A stretch of 64,000 bases of DNA from Actinomyces oris (GCF_006546825.1 NZ_VICC01000008.1:62001-126000), one strand, 5' to 3'. Positions 45,810 through 54,970 are shown, counted from the stretch's first letter. Translations and numbers: made by a program. The notes: a model not told the origin generated them from the letters alone.

Positions 45810-47231
45810 TCAGTAGCGGATCGCGTCGATCGGCCGGATGCGGGTGGCCACGATCGCCGGGATGATGCCCGCCAGCGCGCCCACGGCGGTGGCCGCGACC
45901 AGGCCGATGACAGCCGCCACCATGGGGAAGGGCGGGGTCGTGGTCACCGGGATGCCCAGGAAGGCGCTCAGCGGCATGAAGCGCATCCCCACAATCGCGA
46001 TCCCGATGCCGACGACGCCGGCGACCACGGTGGCCACCACCGACTCCAGCATGATGGAGAAGAAGATGCGTCGGCTCGTCGCCCCGAAGGAGCGTCGCAC
46101 CCCGATCTCGTGGATGCGTTGACGCACGGTCACCAGTGAGATGTTGACCAGGCTCAGGGCCCCCAGCAGCATGACGAACACGCCGGCGGCCGTGACCACC
46201 TGGGTGAAGGTGTTCGCGCTGGAGCTGAAGCCGCCGCCCTGGAGGTTGTCCTCGGCCTGGGTCGAGCCCTGACCGAAGCGCGCGTCCAGGTCCTTCTTGG
46301 CCAGGCTGGCGACCTCCTTCGCACCGTCCTGACCGGCCCAGATCTCCAGCGTGGGGGCGGGGCGGGCGGCGTCCTTGGGCAGCCAGTGCTCATAGGGCGT
46401 GTTGAGGGCGAAGGCGGTCACGGGCTGGGTGCACGGCAGGCCCGCGTCCCGCTCGGGGTCGCCGCTGCAGCCCATGAGGGAGAGGTCCTCCGCCTCCAGG
46501 ACGCCGACGATCGTGAAGGAGGTCTGCACCGGGGAGAAGGAGGTGATGGTGACCGGCTCGGTGAGCTGCTGGATCCCCAGCGCGTCGAGGAAGCCCTGGG
46601 TGACGACCATGCTCGGGGAGAGGTCGTCCTCGTCCTGCGCGGTGAACCAGCGCCCCTGGGAGACGGTCTTGTGGTGCAGGAGCCCGTAGCTCAGGCTCAC
46701 GGTCTGGGTGGGCACGCTCCGAGCGCCGTCGGGGAAGGAGAAGCGCACGTTGGAGGTGTAGGTCGTCGCCCAGGACTTGACCTCGTAGCGCTCGACGAAG
46801 CTGTTCATCGCTCCCGAGATCTTCGCCGCTGTCGCAGCGCTGGTCGTGGAGCCTCCACCCCCGCTACCAGCGCCCCCTGCAGCGCCCGCACGACCTGCGC
46901 CGCCGGTACCGCCCGCACCGTCGCTGCTGCCGCCGCTGGCACCTGAGTCTGCGGCGCTCGACTCGGGGACGTCGTCGGCCTGGAGGGCCTGGTCCAGGCC
47001 CTTGCCGGTGGGGCTGACGTTGATCGTCACCGTGCCCGGGCGGCCGGTGTACTTCTCGCTGACCTTGTTGATGGCGTCGACGGAGACCTGCCCCAGGGCG
47101 ATGACGAAGGTCATGGCCGCCACCGCCGCCGCCACGCCCACCAGCGACAGCAGGACCCTCAGCTTGCCGATGCGCAGCTGGGCCCAGGCCTCGACGATGG
47201 CGCCGAAGAATCCGGTGAGAATGCCGTTCAT
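45810..47231 (-). CDS. MacB-like ABC transporter permease (FtsX family)
   Basis: Membrane subunit of a MacAB-type exporter (473 residues). One N-terminal helix (about 22-48) is followed by a large extracytoplasmic domain containing a Gly/Ala/Ser-rich low-complexity run (about 90-135), then three C-terminal helices. The FtsX region shows RQRIHEIGVRRSFGATSRRI, the usual I-G-x-R-R-x-x-G-A motif. ATG overlaps the ATPase stop (ATGA). Substrate unknown; peptides, lipoproteins or drugs are typical for the family. Confidence 0.9.
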   Translation of the reverse strand: MNGILTGFFGAIVEAWAQLRIGKLRVLLSLVGVAAAVAAMTFVIALGQVSVDAINKVSEKYTGRPGTVTINVSPTGKGLDQALQADDVPESSAADSGASGGSSDGAGGTGGAGRAGAAGGAGSGGGGSTTSAATAAKISGAMNSFVERYEVKSWATTYTSNVRFSFPDGARSVPTQTVSLSYGLLHHKTVSQGRWFTAQDEDDLSPSMVVTQGFLDALGIQQLTEPVTITSFSPVQTSFTIVGVLEAEDLSLMGCSGDPERDAGLPCTQPVTAFALNTPYEHWLPKDAARPAPTLEIWAGQDGAKEVASLAKKDLDARFGQGSTQAEDNLQGGGFSSSANTFTQVVTAAGVFVMLLGALSLVNISLVTVRQRIHEIGVRRSFGATSRRIFFSIMLESVVATVVAGVVGIGIAIVGMRFMPLSAFLGIPVTTTPPFPMVAAVIGLVAATAVGALAGIIPAIVATRIRPIDAIRY

Positions 47232-48019
47232 GAGGCTCCTTCTTGGCTGGTGGGCGCCGACGGGTAGGGGGATGCCGGAGGGGTGGTGACGACCTCACCG
47301 AACTCCTCCAGGCTGCCGACCTTGCGACGCATGACGGAGATCGGGGTGAGGGTGCCGTGATCGAGCCGGTACTGGGTGTGGGCGCGGCCGGCCACGGCCA
47401 GGTCGTGCGTGATGATGATGAGGGCGGCACCGTTCTCGGCGCACTGACGCTCCAGGAGCGTCATGACCGAGTTGCCGGTGTCGACGTCGAGGGCGCCGGT
47501 GGGCTCGTCAGCCAGGATGACGCTGGGGCGGCGCGACAGCGCCCTGGCGATGGCCACCCGCTGCTGCTCGCCTCCCGACAGACGTGAGATGGGTGAGCCC
47601 ACCTTGTCTCCCAGGCCCACGGCCTCCAGCAGTTCGGCGGCCCGTGCGCTGCGGGTCCAGAAGGCCCTGCCGGTGTCGTACAGGAGGGGCGCTGCCACGT
47701 TCTCGGTGGTGGTCAGTCCCGGGATGAGGTTGAAGGACTGGAAGACGAAGCCGAAGGTCTGCCCCCGCAGGTGGGCGCGGCGACTCTCCCCGAGCCGGGA
47801 GGTGTCGGTGCCCGAGAGCGTGTAGTGCCCCGACGTCGGTTTGTCGATGAGTCCCAGGATGTTGAGCAGGGTGGACTTTCCCGTTCCTGAGCGTCCCACG
47901 ATGGACACGTGCTCACCGGGGGAGACGCTCAGGTTGACTCCCGTGAGGATCTGCAGGGGCTCGGAGTCGGGAACGGTGAAGGTGCGGGTGATCTCCCGCA
48001 GCTCCAGCAGCTCGCTCAC
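47228..48019 (-). CDS. MacB-like ABC transporter ATP-binding protein
   Basis: ATPase of the LolD/MacB group (263 residues). Walker A GRSGTGKST, the family motif FVFQSFNLIPGLTTTENV, the signature LSGGEQQRVAIARAL and Walker B VILADEPTGALD. GTG 48019 overlaps the membrane-fusion gene stop (GTGA), so all three genes of the exporter are translationally coupled. The last 35 residues form a Pro/Ser-rich extension beyond the usual end. Confidence 0.92.
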   Translation of the reverse strand: MSELLELREITRTFTVPDSEPLQILTGVNLSVSPGEHVSIVGRSGTGKSTLLNILGLIDKPTSGHYTLSGTDTSRLGESRRAHLRGQTFGFVFQSFNLIPGLTTTENVAAPLLYDTGRAFWTRSARAAELLEAVGLGDKVGSPISRLSGGEQQRVAIARALSRRPSVILADEPTGALDVDTGNSVMTLLERQCAENGAALIIITHDLAVAGRAHTQYRLDHGTLTPISVMRRKVGSLEEFGEVVTTPPASPYPSAPTSQEGAS

Positions 48020-49083
48020 AGGATTTCCTTGCCTTCGGAGTCGTAGCAGGCGGAGTTGTCCGGCTCGCAGGTGTCCGGCGTCCCGGTGCGGCGCGTGTCC
48101 TTGTTGGGGACGAACTGCAGGACCTGCTGGTCGGCCTTGAGGCCGGCGGTGATCTGGATGTTCGTACCGTCCGTGATCCCCAGCTTCACAGCGGTCTTGA
48201 CCGCCTTGGAGGCGTCCCCGGACTCGGGCACCAGCCACACGAAGCCCGAGCCGACCTTGCCCTCCACGGCGGTGACCGGAACCATCAGGGCCTCTGAGGC
48301 GCTGCCGGCGTCAACGCTGATGGTCACCGGCATACCGGCGAAGACCTTCTGGTCGCCGGGAACCGCGCAGCGCATCTCCACGCTGGTGCCGTCACCGGAG
48401 GTGGTCGTCGTCGAGCCGTCCCCACCGGTGGTCGTGGAGGTGGAGGCCTTGGTACCGACCTTGAGGTTGTTGCACTGGAAGGGCGCTGGGCCTCCCTCCA
48501 GGGTCAGGGTCGCGGCAGTGGGAGCGTTGGTGAGCCGGTACTGCTGCGCGGCGCTGACGGTCCCAGTGGCCGAGTAGGTCGCGGGGGTGATGGTGGCCAC
48601 GACGACGCCGACGCCGGTCTCCTGCTGCTTGAGGACCTTGGGGGTCACGGTGCCGCTGACGGGGGCGTAGATCGTGGACCAGGTGACCTTGTCCTCGGTC
48701 GGGGTCTGGGTGACGTTGCCACTCTCGTCGGTCTTGGTCACCGGGGGCTGGGACTCGGAGTGCTTGATGTAGAGCAGCGGGTCGCCGGCGCTGACCTGGC
48801 TGTCCTTCTCCACGGCGACCGAGTCCACGACGCCGGCCAGGTCGGCCTGGACCTCGACCGTGGCGTCCTGAACGATGTGCCCCTTGACCGAGACCGTGTT
48901 GGAGATGTTGCCTTTGGTCACGGGGACGGTCTTGACGTCGGCGGCGTAACCCGGGGAGATATCAGCGGTCGTACCGTCGCTCTGCGAGGGGAAGAAAGCG
49001 ATCTTCACCAGGGCGACGGCGACAATCACCGCGATGAGAGTCTTGAGGGCGGGCCAGACGAAGCGCTTCACGGCGTCCTCCAT
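48016..49083 (-). CDS. MacA-like periplasmic adaptor/HlyD-type protein
   Basis: Membrane-anchored adaptor (355 residues from ATG 49083). One N-terminal helix (about 10-28) is followed by a lipoyl/barrel-sandwich half (KGHIVQDATVEVQADLAG, then VDSVAVEKDSQVSAGDPLLYI), a second half (TIYAPVSGTVTPKVLKQQ) and a C-terminal beta domain. A Thr/Gly/Ser-rich insert lies near 215-235. In Gram-positives such proteins work with MacB-type exporters without an outer-membrane channel. First gene of the three-gene exporter operon. Confidence 0.87.
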   Translation of the reverse strand: MEDAVKRFVWPALKTLIAVIVAVALVKIAFFPSQSDGTTADISPGYAADVKTVPVTKGNISNTVSVKGHIVQDATVEVQADLAGVVDSVAVEKDSQVSAGDPLLYIKHSESQPPVTKTDESGNVTQTPTEDKVTWSTIYAPVSGTVTPKVLKQQETGVGVVVATITPATYSATGTVSAAQQYRLTNAPTAATLTLEGGPAPFQCNNLKVGTKASTSTTTGGDGSTTTTSGDGTSVEMRCAVPGDQKVFAGMPVTISVDAGSASEALMVPVTAVEGKVGSGFVWLVPESGDASKAVKTAVKLGITDGTNIQITAGLKADQQVLQFVPNKDTRRTGTPDTCEPDNSACYDSEGKEIL

Positions 49084-49184
49084 GGAAGGCAACGGGATCA
49101 GAACCGGGTAGGGGCCCGGGCTTCTGATTAATACGCGCAGAGACTACGGCAAGAGCGGTTGTCTGACCTCATCCTGAAGGAGGA

Positions 49185-49230
49185 ACGCTGATGGCTCTCT
49201 CCGACCATGGTTGGAGAGAACCGTCAGCGT
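49185..49230 (-). terminator. Hairpin after galK
   Basis: ACGCTGA (49185-49191) pairs with TCAGCGT (49224-49230), enclosing CTCTCC (49197-49202) with GGAGAG (49213-49218) around a CCATGG centre. Read on the minus strand it follows the galK stop and is trailed by TTCCTCCTTC. The same bases mimic a plus-strand ribosome binding site but no real gene follows. Between it and 49084 the minus-strand sequence TATTAAT (near 49127) may be the -10 of the exporter operon. Confidence 0.7.
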
Positions 49231-49262
49231 CAGGTGCGGGGCTCAGTGGTGCTTCGGGCCGC

Positions 49263-50540
49263 TCAGGCGAGCCTCCCGGCCGGGGCGGCGGGAACCGCGT
49301 CGAGGAAGGCCGGCGGGTTGAAGCCCTCGCGCTGGTAGGCGTCGGCCACGGCGCGGGCCACGTCGTGGACGGCGTCGGCCTCCACCAGGGCGATCGCCGA
49401 GCCGCCGAACCCGCCGCCAGTCATACGCGCCCCGTGGGCGCCGGCGGCGCGGGCCGCCTCCACGGCGACGTCCAGCTCGGGGCAGGTGCACTCGTAGTCC
49501 ACGCGCAGTGACTCGTGCGAGGCATCCATGAGCCTGCCTGCCTCGGCGAGCTTCTCGCCGCGCAGGGGGCGTCCGTCCTGCAGGAGCGCCACGAGCCGGC
49601 GGGTGCGGTCGATCTCGGTGACGACGTGGCGGGTGCGCTTGACCAGCTCGTCGGTGTCGTCGCCGTCGGCGGCCGCGAGGCGCTCCAGGGCGCCGGGCAG
49701 GTCCTCGATCGCGATGTCCGCCAGGAGTTCCACCCCGAGGAGCTCGGCGGCGCGCTCACAGGCGGCTCGCCTGGCCCCGTACTGGCCGTCATCCAGGGAG
49801 TGCTTGGCCTTGGTGTCGATGACCAGGAGGGCCAGGCCCTCGGCGGCCAGGTCGAAGGGCACGTGGGTCACCGAGCCGTCGCGGCAGTCCAGCTCCAGGG
49901 CGTGGCCCTCGCGGCAGCGCAGGGAGGCCGACTGGTCCATGCCGCCGGTGGGGGCCCCGGCCATCTCGTTCTCCGTGCGCACGCAGTTGGTCACCAGGCG
50001 GGCGCGCCCGGCGTCGTCGGGCTCCTGTGCAGTCCCGGCCAGGCCCAGGTGCGCGACCTCGTCGATGGCGACGGCGGCCGAGCACTCCAGGGCCGCTGAG
50101 GAGGACAGTCCGCCTCCCAGGGGCACGCAGGAGACGAGGGCGGCGTCGAAGCCGGGCAGGTTCTCGAAGCCGTCGCGCTCCAGGGACCAGGCGACGCCGG
50201 CGATGTAGGAGGCCCAGTGCTCCACCTCCCCGGGGGTTCCCTTCGGGCCGATCGTGTCGAGGTCCATGACGTCGGCCTTCTCCCGGGTCTGGGGGGAGAC
50301 CAGGCGCACGACGCGGTCCTCGCGGCGCCGCAGTGCCAGGTGCGCCCGGTGGGGCAGGGCGATGGGCAGGGCCAGGCCGCCGTTGTAGTCGGTGTGCTCG
50401 CCAATGATGTTGACGCGTCCGGGGGCGTACCAGACGCCGTCGGGCTCGGCCTCGAAGACCTCCCGGAACAGGGCGGTGGCGGCCTCGGCGCCCTCTTGGG
50501 GGCTCAGTGCAGGGGCGAAGACGGGAGCATCGTTGGTCAT
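49263..50540 (-). CDS. galK: Galactokinase
   Basis: Phosphorylates galactose to galactose-1-phosphate (425 residues). GHMP-kinase motifs: PGRVNIIGEHTDYNGG (sugar binding), PLGGGLSSSAALE (ATP loop) and MTGGGFGGSAIAL. ATG 50540 follows CAGGAGACC; the frame open to 50876 is overlap with sequence before the gene. No galT or galE is adjacent. It lies 71 bases after the DeoR-type regulator on the same strand, so regulation by that protein is likely. Confidence 0.95.
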   Translation of the reverse strand: MTNDAPVFAPALSPQEGAEAATALFREVFEAEPDGVWYAPGRVNIIGEHTDYNGGLALPIALPHRAHLALRRREDRVVRLVSPQTREKADVMDLDTIGPKGTPGEVEHWASYIAGVAWSLERDGFENLPGFDAALVSCVPLGGGLSSSAALECSAAVAIDEVAHLGLAGTAQEPDDAGRARLVTNCVRTENEMAGAPTGGMDQSASLRCREGHALELDCRDGSVTHVPFDLAAEGLALLVIDTKAKHSLDDGQYGARRAACERAAELLGVELLADIAIEDLPGALERLAAADGDDTDELVKRTRHVVTEIDRTRRLVALLQDGRPLRGEKLAEAGRLMDASHESLRVDYECTCPELDVAVEAARAAGAHGARMTGGGFGGSAIALVEADAVHDVARAVADAYQREGFNPPAFLDAVPAAPAGRLA

Positions 50541-50611
50541 CGTGGTCTCCTGTGGTGGGTTGTTGTGGGTGAGCGGACAGGCTGTGGAAGGGAAAGGCCG
50601 GTGGGACGGGG

Positions 50612-51460
50612 TCAGGAGGCGATGGTCAGGCGGGTGCCGGCCTGCTTGAGCGCGTCGACGACGTCGGTGTCGGGCTCGGCCTCGGTCACCAGGACCCCGA
50701 TGTCGCGGGTGGCGCAGAAGGATCGCAGCCCCAGGACCCCCCACTTGGAGGAGTCCAGCGTGGCCACCACCGTGCGCCCGGCGGCGACCAGCGCCTGGTT
50801 GGCGGAGGCCTCCTGCAGGTTGGGGGTCATGAGCCCGGCCTCGGGAGTGAAGCCGTGGGCGCCCAGGAAGACCCACTCCACACGCATCGTGCTCAGTGCG
50901 TCGATGGCCACCAGCCCCACCAGGGCGTTCGACGGCGTGCGCTCGCCGCCGGTGATGACCACCGTCGGGGCGTCGCGGTTCTCGGCGCGGGCGGCGTCGG
51001 CGGCGTCGAAGAGCACCTGCGCGGCGGGCAGCGAGTTCGTGATGACGGTCAGGGTGGGGAAGTGCTCCAGCTCGGTCAGGGCCTGGGCGAGCGCCAGCGT
51101 GGTGGTCCCGGCCGACAGCGCCAGGGAGTCCCCCGGGCGGACCATGGCGGCCGCGGCCTGACCGATGCGGCGCTTGGCCTCCAGGTTGAGGGTCGACTTG
51201 GCGGTGAATCGCGGCTCGAGGGTGGTGGGGCCGGCGGCCACCGCCCCGCCGTGGACGCGCTCGACCAGCCCCTGGGTGACCAGCTCGGTGATGTCACGGC
51301 GCACGGTCATCTCCGAGATGCCCAGCTCCTCGACGACGTCGGCCACCCGGACCCCGCCGGTGGCCGCGACCCGTTCCAGGATGTGCTCCTGGCGCTGACG
51401 GGCGAGCATCGGGGCCGGGCGGGGCGATCCGACGGCGGAGGCTGAGGGGCCGGGTTGCAT
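50612..51460 (-). CDS. DeoR/GlpR family transcriptional regulator
   Basis: Sugar-phosphate-responsive repressor (282 residues). The N-terminal helix-turn-helix reads RQRQEHILERVAATGGVRV then ELGISEMTVRRDITELVTQG, the DeoR signature. The C-terminal isomerase-like sensor domain has LALSAGTTTLALAQAL and VFLGAHGFTPEAGL. ATG 51460 sits six bases after a weak -10-like CAGACT. Located immediately before galK, it probably controls galactose use, and its upstream tandem repeat suggests autoregulation. Confidence 0.93.
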   Translation of the reverse strand: MQPGPSASAVGSPRPAPMLARQRQEHILERVAATGGVRVADVVEELGISEMTVRRDITELVTQGLVERVHGGAVAAGPTTLEPRFTAKSTLNLEAKRRIGQAAAAMVRPGDSLALSAGTTTLALAQALTELEHFPTLTVITNSLPAAQVLFDAADAARAENRDAPTVVITGGERTPSNALVGLVAIDALSTMRVEWVFLGAHGFTPEAGLMTPNLQEASANQALVAAGRTVVATLDSSKWGVLGLRSFCATRDIGVLVTEAEPDTDVVDALKQAGTRLTIAS

Positions 51461-51500
51461 GGGGACAGTCTGCCAGACCTCGACGTCGAAAACGCCATGT

Positions 51501-51530
51501 CCGCACGTTCCCGCACAGAGTCGCACAGAC
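51501..51530. promoter_or_regulatory. Three 10-bp in-phase repeats upstream of deoR-type gene
   Basis: CCGCACGTTC, CCGCACAGAG and TCGCACAGAC follow each other exactly every 10 bases. The pyrimidine-CGCAC core repeats once per helical turn, a layout used by DeoR-family operators. Confidence 0.45.
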
Positions 51531-51579
51531 GGTGGCGGTGCTGGCGTCCGTTCCACCCGTTCGGTCGGTCATGGCACAC

Positions 51580-51639
51580 TTATCCCGCTCGTGCCGCGCC
51601 CCCGGCTGGGATAACAGGGGCGTGACACGGTAATGTGTC
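51580..51639. promoter_or_regulatory. Inverted repeats in divergent promoter of the 2H phosphoesterase
   Basis: TTATCCC (51580-51586) with GGGATAA (51608-51614), and GACAC (51624-51628) with GTGTC (51635-51639) flanking TAATGT, a possible -10. These suggest a regulated promoter for the plus-strand gene pair starting at 51727. Confidence 0.4.
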
Positions 51640-51726
51640 CGGGTCACCCTCGTGGTCATGCGTTCTCCGGACGCAGGAACTCACATCAGCCCGATCAACC
51701 AGTCATCCCGTAGGAGTCCAGGAGCC

Positions 51727-52389
51727 ATGCAGATCCCCGCACCAGACGCGCACCAGTGCGTCATCGGTGTGGCCATCGCCCTGCCCTCCCACTACGCCGC
51801 CCAGGTGAGGGCGGTGCGGGAGGCCGCGGGGGATCCTCTGGCCGAGGTCGTGCCGCCCCACATCACGCTGCTGCCGCCCACGGCCGTCGACGTCGACTCC
51901 CTCGACGAGGTCAAGCGGCACCTGCGCAACGTGGCTGCCGGGACGAGCCCCTTCGAGGTGCGGCTGGACGAGGTCGGCACCTTCCGGCCCGTCAGCCCCG
52001 TGGTCTACCTCGGTCTGCGCAGCGGCGCCGAGGAGTGTGACCGTCTTCAGGTGCGGGTGCGCGACCGCCGGGGACCCCTGGCTCGTTCGCTCAGCTTCCC
52101 CTTCCACCCGCACGTGACCCTGGCCCACGAGATCGCCGAGGACGGCCTCGACACCGCAGCCAGAAAGGGAGCTGACCTCACCATGGACTTCACCGTCACC
52201 GAGCTTCACCTCTACCGCCACCGCAGCCGGCCCGCCAGCCACGGCGGTGGCCGGTGCCCGGCTTCGGAGGGTGGCTGGGACGTGGTGGCCGCCTTCGCCT
52301 TCGGAGGCTCCCTCGCCGCGGACGTCTCCGCCGGCACTGAGCTGCCCGAGGCGCCGATGGTCCCGACGACTCCGGTGGTCTCGCTGTGA
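51727..52389 (+). CDS. 2H phosphoesterase (2'-5' RNA ligase-like)
   Basis: Protein of 220 residues with the two H-x-T/S motifs of the 2H phosphoesterase superfamily: PPHITLLPP near residue 42 and FHPHVTLAH near 130. Such enzymes cleave cyclic phosphodiesters in RNA or nucleotides. ATG 51727 is preceded by GGAGTCCAGGAG; the frame upstream is not needed. Its stop overlaps the YihY gene (GTGA). The last 60 residues are Gly/Ser/Pro-rich and not part of the fold. Substrate unknown. Confidence 0.85.
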   Translation: MQIPAPDAHQCVIGVAIALPSHYAAQVRAVREAAGDPLAEVVPPHITLLPPTAVDVDSLDEVKRHLRNVAAGTSPFEVRLDEVGTFRPVSPVVYLGLRSGAEECDRLQVRVRDRRGPLARSLSFPFHPHVTLAHEIAEDGLDTAARKGADLTMDFTVTELHLYRHRSRPASHGGGRCPASEGGWDVVAAFAFGGSLAADVSAGTELPEAPMVPTTPVVSL

Positions 52390-53408
52390 TCGAGCGCGTC
52401 AAGGAGCTGCTGGAGGCCGGGCGGCGCACGCGGATCGGCCGGGCCCTGATCCGCTACGGCACGGCGCGTGGCGCGCTCATGGCCGGAGGGATCGCCTACA
52501 CGGGCATGTTCTCGGTCTTCGCCGTGCTCGTCATCGGCGTGAGCATACTCATGGCGATGCTCGGTCGGTACCCCACCATCCGGGGGGCCGTCGTGGACTC
52601 CATCAACTCCCTGCTGCCCGGTGTCATCGACACCGGCAACGGCAAGGGGCTGGTCTCGGTCGAGCAGCTGACGCTCTCCTCGGCGCTCAACCTGGGATCG
52701 GTGCTGGCGGCCGGGGCCTTCCTCTATTCGGTCATCAGCCTCATGGGTACCCTCAAGATCGCCTTGAGAGCCATGTTCGGACTGGTCAATCCCGTCATGA
52801 GACCGGTGGTCGGGCAGCTGGCGAATCTCGCGGGCTTCCTCGTCATCGTGGCCGGAGTGCTGGTGACGGCCGTGGCCTCGGTGGTGACGACGACACTGTC
52901 GGGCAGTGTCGGCCGCTCCCTGGGCCTGCCGCAGTCGCTGACCGGAACCGGGGCGTGGGTGATGACGCTCCTGCTCTCCTTCCTCATCGACACCGGTGTC
53001 CTGGCGCTCCTCATCACCATGTGCGGCATCCGCCCTCCCCGACGCGACCTGCTGCAGGGCTGCATGCTGGGCGCCTTCGCCCTGGGCGTGCTGCGCCAGG
53101 TGGGGACCGGGGCGGTCGGCTCGGTGACGCGCAACCCGCTGCTGGCCTCCTTCGCGGCCATCGCCGTCCTCATCCTGTGGCTGCACCTGACCAGCCGCGT
53201 CGTGCTGCTCGTGGCGGCCTGGATGGCCAACCCGCCGCTGCCCCGCGACGTCGACCACCCCGACGAGGTCCACGCCCACGAGCGCCCCAACTACGTGACC
53301 CTCTCCGTGCCCGAGACCCTGGCCTGGCCCCGCCAGTCCATCACCGGCAGCCTTGAGGCGGACCCGACGGCGCACCCCGACTACGTCCCCCCGGTGCCGA
53401 TCCCCTGA
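52386..53408 (+). CDS. YihY/BrkB family membrane protein
   Basis: Integral membrane protein of 340 residues with six predicted helices. Typical features are RYGTARGALMAGGIAYTGMF at the start, RPVVGQLANLAGFLVIV mid-chain and LLQGCMLGAFALGVLRQVG towards the end. The family was once called ribonuclease BN by mistake and is of uncertain function (possible transporter or flippase-like). GTG start overlaps the preceding stop. Confidence 0.88.
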   Translation: MIERVKELLEAGRRTRIGRALIRYGTARGALMAGGIAYTGMFSVFAVLVIGVSILMAMLGRYPTIRGAVVDSINSLLPGVIDTGNGKGLVSVEQLTLSSALNLGSVLAAGAFLYSVISLMGTLKIALRAMFGLVNPVMRPVVGQLANLAGFLVIVAGVLVTAVASVVTTTLSGSVGRSLGLPQSLTGTGAWVMTLLLSFLIDTGVLALLITMCGIRPPRRDLLQGCMLGAFALGVLRQVGTGAVGSVTRNPLLASFAAIAVLILWLHLTSRVVLLVAAWMANPPLPRDVDHPDEVHAHERPNYVTLSVPETLAWPRQSITGSLEADPTAHPDYVPPVPIP

Positions 53409-53480
53409 GGGGCGGGTCCCGGCGCTGCCTTGAGCCCGACCTGGTGAACAGACAGCGGACCGGGACGATAGCCTGTGGCG

Positions 53481-54716
53481 GTGACTGACACTCCTGGCAA
53501 CCCCGGCGGCTCCACTCGGGTCGCAGATCTCAGCGGCTCGGCTCCCTGCGGCGGCTCAGCCCCGGCCGTCCACGCCATCATCCCCGCCGGCGGCGCGGGC
53601 ACCCGGCTGTGGCCGCTCAGCCGACGCCGGCGCCCCAAATTCCTCCTCGACCTCACCGGGACCGGCCGCAGCCTCCTGCAGGACACCGTCGAGCGCCTCA
53701 CCCCCCTGACTGCCACCACCACGGTCGTCACCGGTGTCGCCCACATCGCCGCCGTGGCCGACCAGCTCCCGGGCATCCCGCGCGACAACCTCCTGGCCGA
53801 GCCCTCCCCGCGCGACTCCATGGCGGCCATCGGCCTGGCCGCCGCCGTCATCGCCCACCGCCACGGGCGAGACGCCGTCGTCGGCTCCTTCGCCGCCGAC
53901 CACACCGTGGCCGACCGGGCCGCCTTCGCCGACGCCGTTCGCCAGGCCGCCCGTCTGGCCGAGCAGGGCTGGGTGGTCACCATCGGGATCGAGGCCACCG
54001 GCCCCTCGACCGCCTTCGGCTACATCCACGCCGGCGACCCCACCGAGGTGCCCGGGGCCCCCGACGGACGCCGGGTCCTGGGCTTCACCGAGAAGCCCGA
54101 CGCCGACACCGCCGCCGCCTACCTGGCCACCGGCGACTACCGCTGGAACGCAGGCATGTTCGTGGTCCGCGCCGGCGTCCTCCTGGACCACCTCGCCGAG
54201 CTCAGGCCCCAGCTGGCCCAGGGCATCGAGGCCATCGCCGCCGTCTGGGACGCCCCCGAGCGCGAGGAGGTCCTGGCCGAGCGCTGGCCCGCCCTGGAGA
54301 AGATCGCCATCGACCACGCCATCGCCGAGCCGGTGGCCGCCGCCGGGGGAGTGGCCACTGTGCCGGTCTCCATGGGCTGGAACGACGTCGGCGGATTCGA
54401 CGCCCTGACCGAGCTCGTCCCGCCGCGCACCCAGGGGCCGGCCACCGGTGCCGGAGTGCTCGACGACACCGGCGGCTCTACCGGCGCCGCCGGCGACGCC
54501 GCCCCCGCGACCCCCCGCGCAGAAATCCGGGCCCTTGACTCCGACGGCGCCCTCATCGCCTCCACCTCCGGACGCACGGTGGTGCTCCTGGGAGTGCCGG
54601 GTGCCGTCGTCGTCGATACGCCCGACGCCCTCCTGGTCACCACCCCCGAGCACGCCCAGGACGTCAAGAGCGTCGTCGACGCCCTCAAGGCGGCCGGCCG
54701 AGAGGACCTGCTCTAG
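53481..54716 (+). CDS. manC: Mannose-1-phosphate guanylyltransferase
   Basis: Makes GDP-mannose from mannose-1-phosphate and GTP, feeding glycan and mannosylated lipid synthesis (411 residues). The nucleotidyltransferase loop is IIPAGGAGTRLWPLSRRRRPK, followed by LLAEPSPRDSMAAIGLAA, GYIHAGDP, FTEKPD and YRWNAGMFVVRA. The C-terminal region is the short one-domain form, with no fused isomerase. GTG 53481 lies six bases after TAGCCT (53469-53474), a leaderless arrangement; GTG 53475 is the alternative. Confidence 0.94.
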   Translation: MTDTPGNPGGSTRVADLSGSAPCGGSAPAVHAIIPAGGAGTRLWPLSRRRRPKFLLDLTGTGRSLLQDTVERLTPLTATTTVVTGVAHIAAVADQLPGIPRDNLLAEPSPRDSMAAIGLAAAVIAHRHGRDAVVGSFAADHTVADRAAFADAVRQAARLAEQGWVVTIGIEATGPSTAFGYIHAGDPTEVPGAPDGRRVLGFTEKPDADTAAAYLATGDYRWNAGMFVVRAGVLLDHLAELRPQLAQGIEAIAAVWDAPEREEVLAERWPALEKIAIDHAIAEPVAAAGGVATVPVSMGWNDVGGFDALTELVPPRTQGPATGAGVLDDTGGSTGAAGDAAPATPRAEIRALDSDGALIASTSGRTVVLLGVPGAVVVDTPDALLVTTPEHAQDVKSVVDALKAAGREDLL

Positions 54717-54842
54717 CCGAACCACTGCACCGGGGACCGTCTTGTCCCCTCGACTTCTGAAACGCCCACGCGGGCGTGATTCCGGGTATGGCTGGCCGCC
54801 CCGAAGGCAATGGTGGGTCGATGGAAGAGGTCCGGCGTCTCG

Positions 54843-54970
54843 CCAATGTCCATGGCGCTGACATTAGCTCCGCTCTGGCGCCGCACGCCGAGGACAAACC
54901 GCGGAATTCCAACGATCCTCACCGGCCGCTTCCGTGGCGGGTTCGCTAATGTCAGCGCTGTGGACACTGG
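54843..54970. repeat. 128-bp element flanked by 26-bp inverted repeats
   Basis: The left end 54843-54868 (core GCGCTGACATTAGC) and right end 54945-54970 (core GCTAATGTCAGCGC) are inverted copies matching at 23 of 26 positions; the inside is 76 bases and non-coding. Size and terminal inverted repeats resemble a MITE-like or other non-autonomous element. I see no obvious target-site duplication. Confidence 0.65.

Noticed and set aside
49191-49511. Plus-strand small gene with a perfect AAGGAGGA before its ATG
   Set aside because: The motif is the complement of the T/C-rich tail of the galK terminator hairpin, and the frame is antisense to galK with no recognisable protein.
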